DNA of 64,000 nucleotides from Blastomyces gilchristii SLH14081 (Eukaryota > Ascomycota > Eurotiomycetes > Onygenales > Ajellomycetaceae), in contig NW_003101682.1 in NCBI RefSeq assembly GCF_000003855.2, forward strand, positions 3,188,386 through 3,252,385, read 5' to 3'. Both the position numbers and the translations under genes were made by a program. This document shows positions 60,121 through 64,000 of the stretch, piece after piece. The notes under the pieces are model-generated. The model was not told where the DNA came from, did not search any database, and was given only the letters and a program-made list of their open reading frames with translations. How positions within the stretch are numbered: position 1 is the first letter of the stretch; each line of letters opens with the position of its first letter.

Positions 60121-62048
60121 TCAAAACTTGAGATCTGCAAGAAATTCAAGAACTGCAAGCTGCTCTTGTAATAATACTGTGTATATCTCTGATTCCTCTA
60201 TCACTCTGTATACAATATTAATATCATTTATCACAAGATTGACTGAAATGCTAATATAGAAATGTATATATATATATATAGAGAAATTGAAGAAGAGTGC
60301 AGAACCTGCAGGATCAGAAGTCAGAGTAGAGAGAATGAAGATGAAAGAAATAGAAGAAGAAGAAGACACAGAACTGAATGAACAATGACAGAAGTCATTT
60401 GAAGCTGAATACTTATAATCTGATATACATATAATCTTCTTCACAGAAGAGAAAGAGGAAGTAACAGAAGAAGCTTGAGAGTGAGAGAAGATAGTCTCAG
60501 CAGCATTATCATCTTCAATTAGAATGATCTCTGACACTGAAGTAACTAAGAATCATTGTTAGTATATAAAACTGTAAAAGCAGAAATAACAATTATCAAA
60601 TGAATACTCACTGATCTTAGAATTGTACACATAATTACAACACACACAAGGCTTCTCAGAAAGAGAGAGAGAGACACAGAGAAATACAGAAAGCAGAACA
60701 CAGTGTGTGAACAGCTCATTCTCATGATAATATCTTGAATAAGATGTATGAGCCTCATGTCTGTGAGTGTAAAAGAGTATGACATCTGCATTCTCATTTC
60801 TGAAAACATAGATATCTTTCATCTGCATCACAAAGTTGAATAACAGATATTAGAGAATAGGCTGATACAGATCTATTATTCTGAAGAAATTCATTAGAGC
60901 AGATATTTCTGCAATATTGAACTTTACAGTCATGAAAAGCTTCTTGATATCTGTAAATGTCATGACTTTGTACACAGTAAAATCCATAATGATTTTCTCT
61001 AAGAACAGAAAAATCAGTATTAAAAAGAAAGATGAAAAGAAAAAGACTTACAATCTTAACACTGTTAAGAGAGAAGGTGATTCTCTGAGATAAATGAATG
61101 ATTATCTCATTATAAATATTTAAAATAAATGTAATAATCAGTGTCTGTGACTGAGCTTCAGATTATCATGTTATACACAGTCTTTATACAATAAATTGTT
61201 CTGAGAGTCAGTAAGAAGGGTGAGAGTGTATATACTGAGAAACATGATTCATTAAGTCTACACAATATCTTCTTGAAATGAGGAGAGCTGATAACAAAAG
61301 CAGAGACAGTAAAACCAGGAGTAGCAGGAGTGAGAATCGCGGGAACAGAGATAGCAGAAGTGGGAGAACTAGACACAGAAGTAAGTGTAGAAGATTGAGA
61401 GAGAGTAGCAGAGAAAGAAGCAGCAGAAGAGGCAGGAAAGAACACAGAAGACTCAATCACACATGATACAGACAATTTCTTCATTATCATGTTCTTCAAG
61501 TTCTTGATCAATGATTCAACATTGAGTTCACTATCATCAGTGAACACAGATCTGTCAACATATGAAGATTCTACATGAATAAAAACAACATATCAGTATC
61601 TGCATTTATACAAAATTGTGTCAGAAAACATAATCAGAAACTCACTGAGAAGAAACAGTTAAGAGTATATAAGAAGATGAAAAGAGTGTATTATTCATGA
61701 TAATACATTCTGATAATTATTAGAAGATAAACAAGTCCTGATCACATTTCATAACATATTACACTTACTGCTAATGAACTGCCTGATATGAACACTACAA
61801 TAACACTTGTTATGAGAATGAGAGATCATCATCAGAAATGTGTATAATGTAATAGATAAACAGATGAAAAGAGTTGAATAGAAGAAGAAGTAGAAATCTT
61901 GAATAAAATAGTGATGTTCAATGATGATGATGATGAAGAAGATGATTGAAGAATGAGAAAAGTTAGTGAATAAGTGATGTAATATAGTGAAAGTTTCTTT
62001 GTGAGAATGTATACAGAATGCTAGCTGAATCAGAGATAGATCACACAA
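60121..62048 (-). pseudogene. Antisense, apparently intron-containing ORF region within gypsy-1, function unknown
   Basis: Downstream of pol, the better coding signal is on the minus strand. Pieces in order: about 62048-61771 (SHKETFTILHHLFTNFSHSS, ending at a GTAAGTGTAATATG donor, with CTTAACTG and a CTCAG acceptor at 61645); 61547-61158 (FTDDSELNVESLIKNLKN, then a Ser/Thr/Pro-rich run); about 60970-60600 (MDFTVYKVMTFTDIKKLFMT, FRNENADVILFYTH, a cysteine group EKPCVCCNYVYN and CYFCF); and 60537-60121 (EIILIEDDNAAETIFSHSQA, Ser-rich). I do not recognise the family. Exon joins are only partly resolved and some frames carry stops. It may be an extra retrotransposon gene or a captured host gene. 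Confidence 0.4.
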
Positions 62049-62100
62049 TTGTGAAACACTAGTGGCGAGCTAATCCGCATGAAGCTAGGGTGTATAACAT

Positions 62101-62118
62101 GGTCACGTGAGCGTGACC
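62101..62118. repeat. Short hairpin GGTCACG...CGTGACC before the polypurine tract of gypsy-1
   Basis: Seven-base arms around TGAG, in a short GC-richer patch (62053-62136) that escaped RIP. The purine-rich GGTGAGAGAGAA directly before the 3' LTR (62125-62136) is the likely polypurine tract that primes plus-strand synthesis. Confidence 0.6.
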
Positions 62119-62136
62119 GAATCTGGTGAGAGAGAA

Positions 62137-62315
62137 TGTGGTTCAGAAGAACATATGACTGTCGGATAATAACACGGCCGCTTCCGAACTACTAGCTTAC
62201 AAGTGTAAAGGGGGGCCATAGCGGCCACTAATTAATTTAGCGTATGATATTACAATATATAAGAAGCCGGGTACGCCTGTAATCGTACGCTGGCTTAACG
62301 AACCTTTGAATCACA
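62137..62315 (+). repeat. 3' LTR of gypsy-1
   Basis: 179 bp, closely similar to the 5' LTR; differences I see are mainly C/T and G/A changes plus one small deletion. Followed by TSD TGAG and the resumed LINE B 3' end. Confidence 0.88.
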
Positions 62316-62319
62316 TGAG

Positions 62320-62395
62320 AACTAAAAGTTCTCAGATAGATGTCATAGTCTCTGACTGCATACATCTATAATTGAAGAATAATAATAATAATAAT
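62320..62395 (+). pseudogene. 3' end of LINE B with AAT tail
   Basis: Continues AACTAAAAGTTCTCAGATAG exactly as LINE A does at about 39908-39983, ending in (AAT)n. This proves that gypsy-1 interrupted LINE B. Confidence 0.85.
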
Positions 62396-63742
62396 TCTAA
62401 CAAGTATTGAAGAAAATATTTCAAAGAAAAAGTCTTCTGAGTATTTCAAACCTTGATGAAATGAGAATATCACTTCTAAAAGAAAGCAATTAGCCACTGC
62501 TAAGAGAGATTGGAAGAATAACATAATATCTAATGAAGAGTTCAAAGCTATTTGAAATGAATATTTTTCAGATATTAAAAGAGTTAAAACAGATTGCTAG
62601 AACAAATTTCTTGAAGAAGCATAAGAAAAAGAAGATTTTAAAGTCTTCAACTATACTAAGACAAGAAGTGTAGCAAAGGTTTCAATCTTAGAATATGAAT
62701 TTCAGAATGAATTGTATACAGCAAACTCTTTTGAGGAAAAATGTCAAGCTTTTATGAGAATTCTCTTTCAAAACTCATCATATTTAGAAGAGAAGAATAT
62801 GTCATTTCATGAATATATTAATGAAAATAACTGGGAATGATCTGAGCTTACATGTGACAAATTAGAGTCAGTAATATTCTTAAGTTCAATTAAAACTGCT
62901 GCAGGGCCTGATTCAATTAATCAATTGATTATTTAAAACACATATTCCTACTTGAAGAATGAATATTTTGAGCTCTTTTTCAATCTCTTAAAAAATAGTT
63001 ATCATTCTGAATGCTGAAGAGAAGCTACTGAAGTAATCCTTGTAAAATCTAATAGAAAAGCTTCAATTTCTAAGTCATATAGAGTAATATCTCTGTTGAA
63101 CTATTTAAAAAAAATTCTAGAAAAGATAATAGCTACTAGATTATTTTTTATAAGCTCTATTAGTGATTCTCTTCTATTTAATGAATAAATGAAAGATTGA
63201 AAACAATGTTCTGCAATTGACACTGTTCTCTCAGTTATTCATGATATTCAAGTAGCAAAGCATGAAGGCCTGGTCTCAACTGCAGTTTTTATTAATATAA
63301 AAGATGTATTTGATTATGTTTCAAAGTCTAAGATGATTTAAACTTTGAAGATGTTAAAACTATCACTTTCTCTAATAAAATGAGTTAATTATTGTATATC
63401 TAAAAGAATTATACAACTATTCTTTGATGAAAGAAAACAAGATAAAACTGAGATAAAAATAGAAGTATTATAAGAATCTTCAATCTCACCTGTTTCATTT
63501 GCAATATACACTGCATATCTATTTAAGAATAGAGAGATGAAAATAGTGAGATCTTTAAGTTATGTAGATGATATTGATCTACTCTACAGTTCAAAGACAA
63601 TTAAAGAGAATTTAGAAGTGATTGAGAAAGCAGTAAAGAAAATATTTGTTAGAGCAGATATTAATCTAATTCAATTTAATATGAATAAAACCGAGTTAAT
63701 GCATTTCTTTCCTAGATTCAATGAGAAAGAACTATCTCTAAC
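62396..63742 (+). pseudogene. LINE C, 5'-truncated, RT region, cut by an LTR at 63743
   Basis: Starts in the linker before RT and keeps a segment missing from LINE B (SKRKQLATAKRDWKNN). RT follows: AAGPDSINQLII, then SLSYVDDIDLLYSS at 63555-63596 with the catalytic YVDD intact, and an open frame from 63537 to the break. Upstream frames still carry stops, so it is not functional. It ends at CTAAC where the next element begins. Confidence 0.8.
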
Positions 63743-64000
63743 TGTGGCGGGCTGCGCCTGATCAATCATATAGACTATTCTGTTACACTTCATAGATTCT
63801 TCCGCCCCATTCTTGAACGCGTACACTTCAATTCTCAGCCATTCTCAATCGCTGATCCTCGGCCGCCATGAACGCGTATAGATTCTTCCGCCCCAAAGCT
63901 CCATTACATACATTATCATATATGTGTATAAATATCCACTCTGATCACTGATTCTCACACTTTCTCTTTCTTTCCTTTTCTAACATTTTTCTCTTTGTTA
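63743..64000 (+). mobile_element. Possible LTR start of a further retroelement, GC-rich, running off the window
   Basis: Begins TGTGGCGGGCTGCGCCTGAT inside LINE C. Composition is clearly richer in G and C than its surroundings. It contains an 18 bp perfect direct repeat (63792-63809 and 63878-63895, ATAGATTCTTCCGCCCCA) and two GAACGCGTA copies. The downstream part has a GTGTATAAATATCC box near 63924, as expected of an LTR promoter. Type cannot be fixed without the right half. Confidence 0.5.

Larger units (their letters stand above)
54014..62315 (+). mobile_element. Gypsy-1: near full-length Ty3/gypsy retrotransposon, 8302 bp
   Basis: Bounded by two LTRs (54014-54193 and 62137-62315, both TG...CA) and a TSD TGAG (54010-54013, 62316-62319) in the LINE B 3' UTR. 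LINE A shows the unbroken target (ACCCTGAGAACTAAAAG near 39906). Internal order is gag-like, protease, RT, RNase H, integrase, then a 3 kb segment with antisense ORFs, then a purine tract and the 3' LTR. The coding frames are broken by RIP. Confidence 0.9.

Noticed and set aside
61278..61466. Plus-strand Arg/Ser-rich ORF resembling an SR protein
   Set aside because: It is the complement of a Ser/Pro/Thr-rich minus-strand frame in the gypsy-1 antisense region; low complexity explains it.
1..64000. CRISPR array, bacterial operon or phage content
   Set aside because: No regularly spaced repeats. Gene structure, introns and families are eukaryotic and fungal throughout.

Overview
The window reads as nuclear DNA of a filamentous or dimorphic ascomycete of the Onygenales (Ajellomycetaceae). 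Genes have short 50-90 bp GT-AG introns, the proteins are of Eurotiomycete type, and one gene encodes RYP1, the WOPR regulator of thermal dimorphism. The sharp split between a normal-GC gene region and a very AT-rich retrotransposon tract with RIP-type transitions (C to T, G to A) resembles what is known of Blastomyces. The genus is an inference from memory and was not tested by search.

Positions 1-20400 are gene-dense. In order they hold POL2 (minus, running off the left edge), COX20, an uncharacterised conserved gene (minus), NOP56 (minus), CCT6, a MYST/SAS2-like acetyltransferase (minus), a large RRM protein with a UBA-like C-terminus, and a mitochondrial-type asparaginyl-tRNA synthetase. 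These are housekeeping functions: replication, respiratory assembly, snoRNP, chaperonin, chromatin and organellar translation. They do not form a pathway cluster. POL2/COX20 and NOP56/CCT6 are divergent pairs.

Positions 20359-29490 are a 9.1 kb gene-free stretch leading to RYP1 (29491-30873). It carries WOPR-like sites including a perfect 16 bp palindrome, a 28 bp inverted repeat, copies of TACGGAGTA, and a repeat that also occurs in RIP-mutated form in the AT-rich tract. A seven-span DUF2434-type membrane protein (minus, 33479-35138) is the last host gene.

From about 35512 to the right edge the DNA is an AT-rich nest of degenerate mobile elements. It can be unpicked by target-site duplications (TSDs): a Ty1/copia remnant, three copies of a LINE (A, B, C), three copies of a Ty3/gypsy element (gypsy-1, -2, -3), two tRNA-derived SINEs, and a hAT family present as one 5.9 kb element with transposase plus four roughly 0.5 kb deletion derivatives. 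The clearest structure is a four-level nest at 42942-50332: gypsy-3 contains MITE-A, which contains MITE-B, which contains the full hAT, each with an 8 bp TSD. A near full-length 8.3 kb gypsy element (gypsy-1, 54014-62315) with two LTRs and a 4 bp TSD sits inside LINE B. It carries an unexplained antisense, apparently intron-containing ORF region downstream of pol. The right edge is a GC-richer LTR-like start that has escaped RIP.
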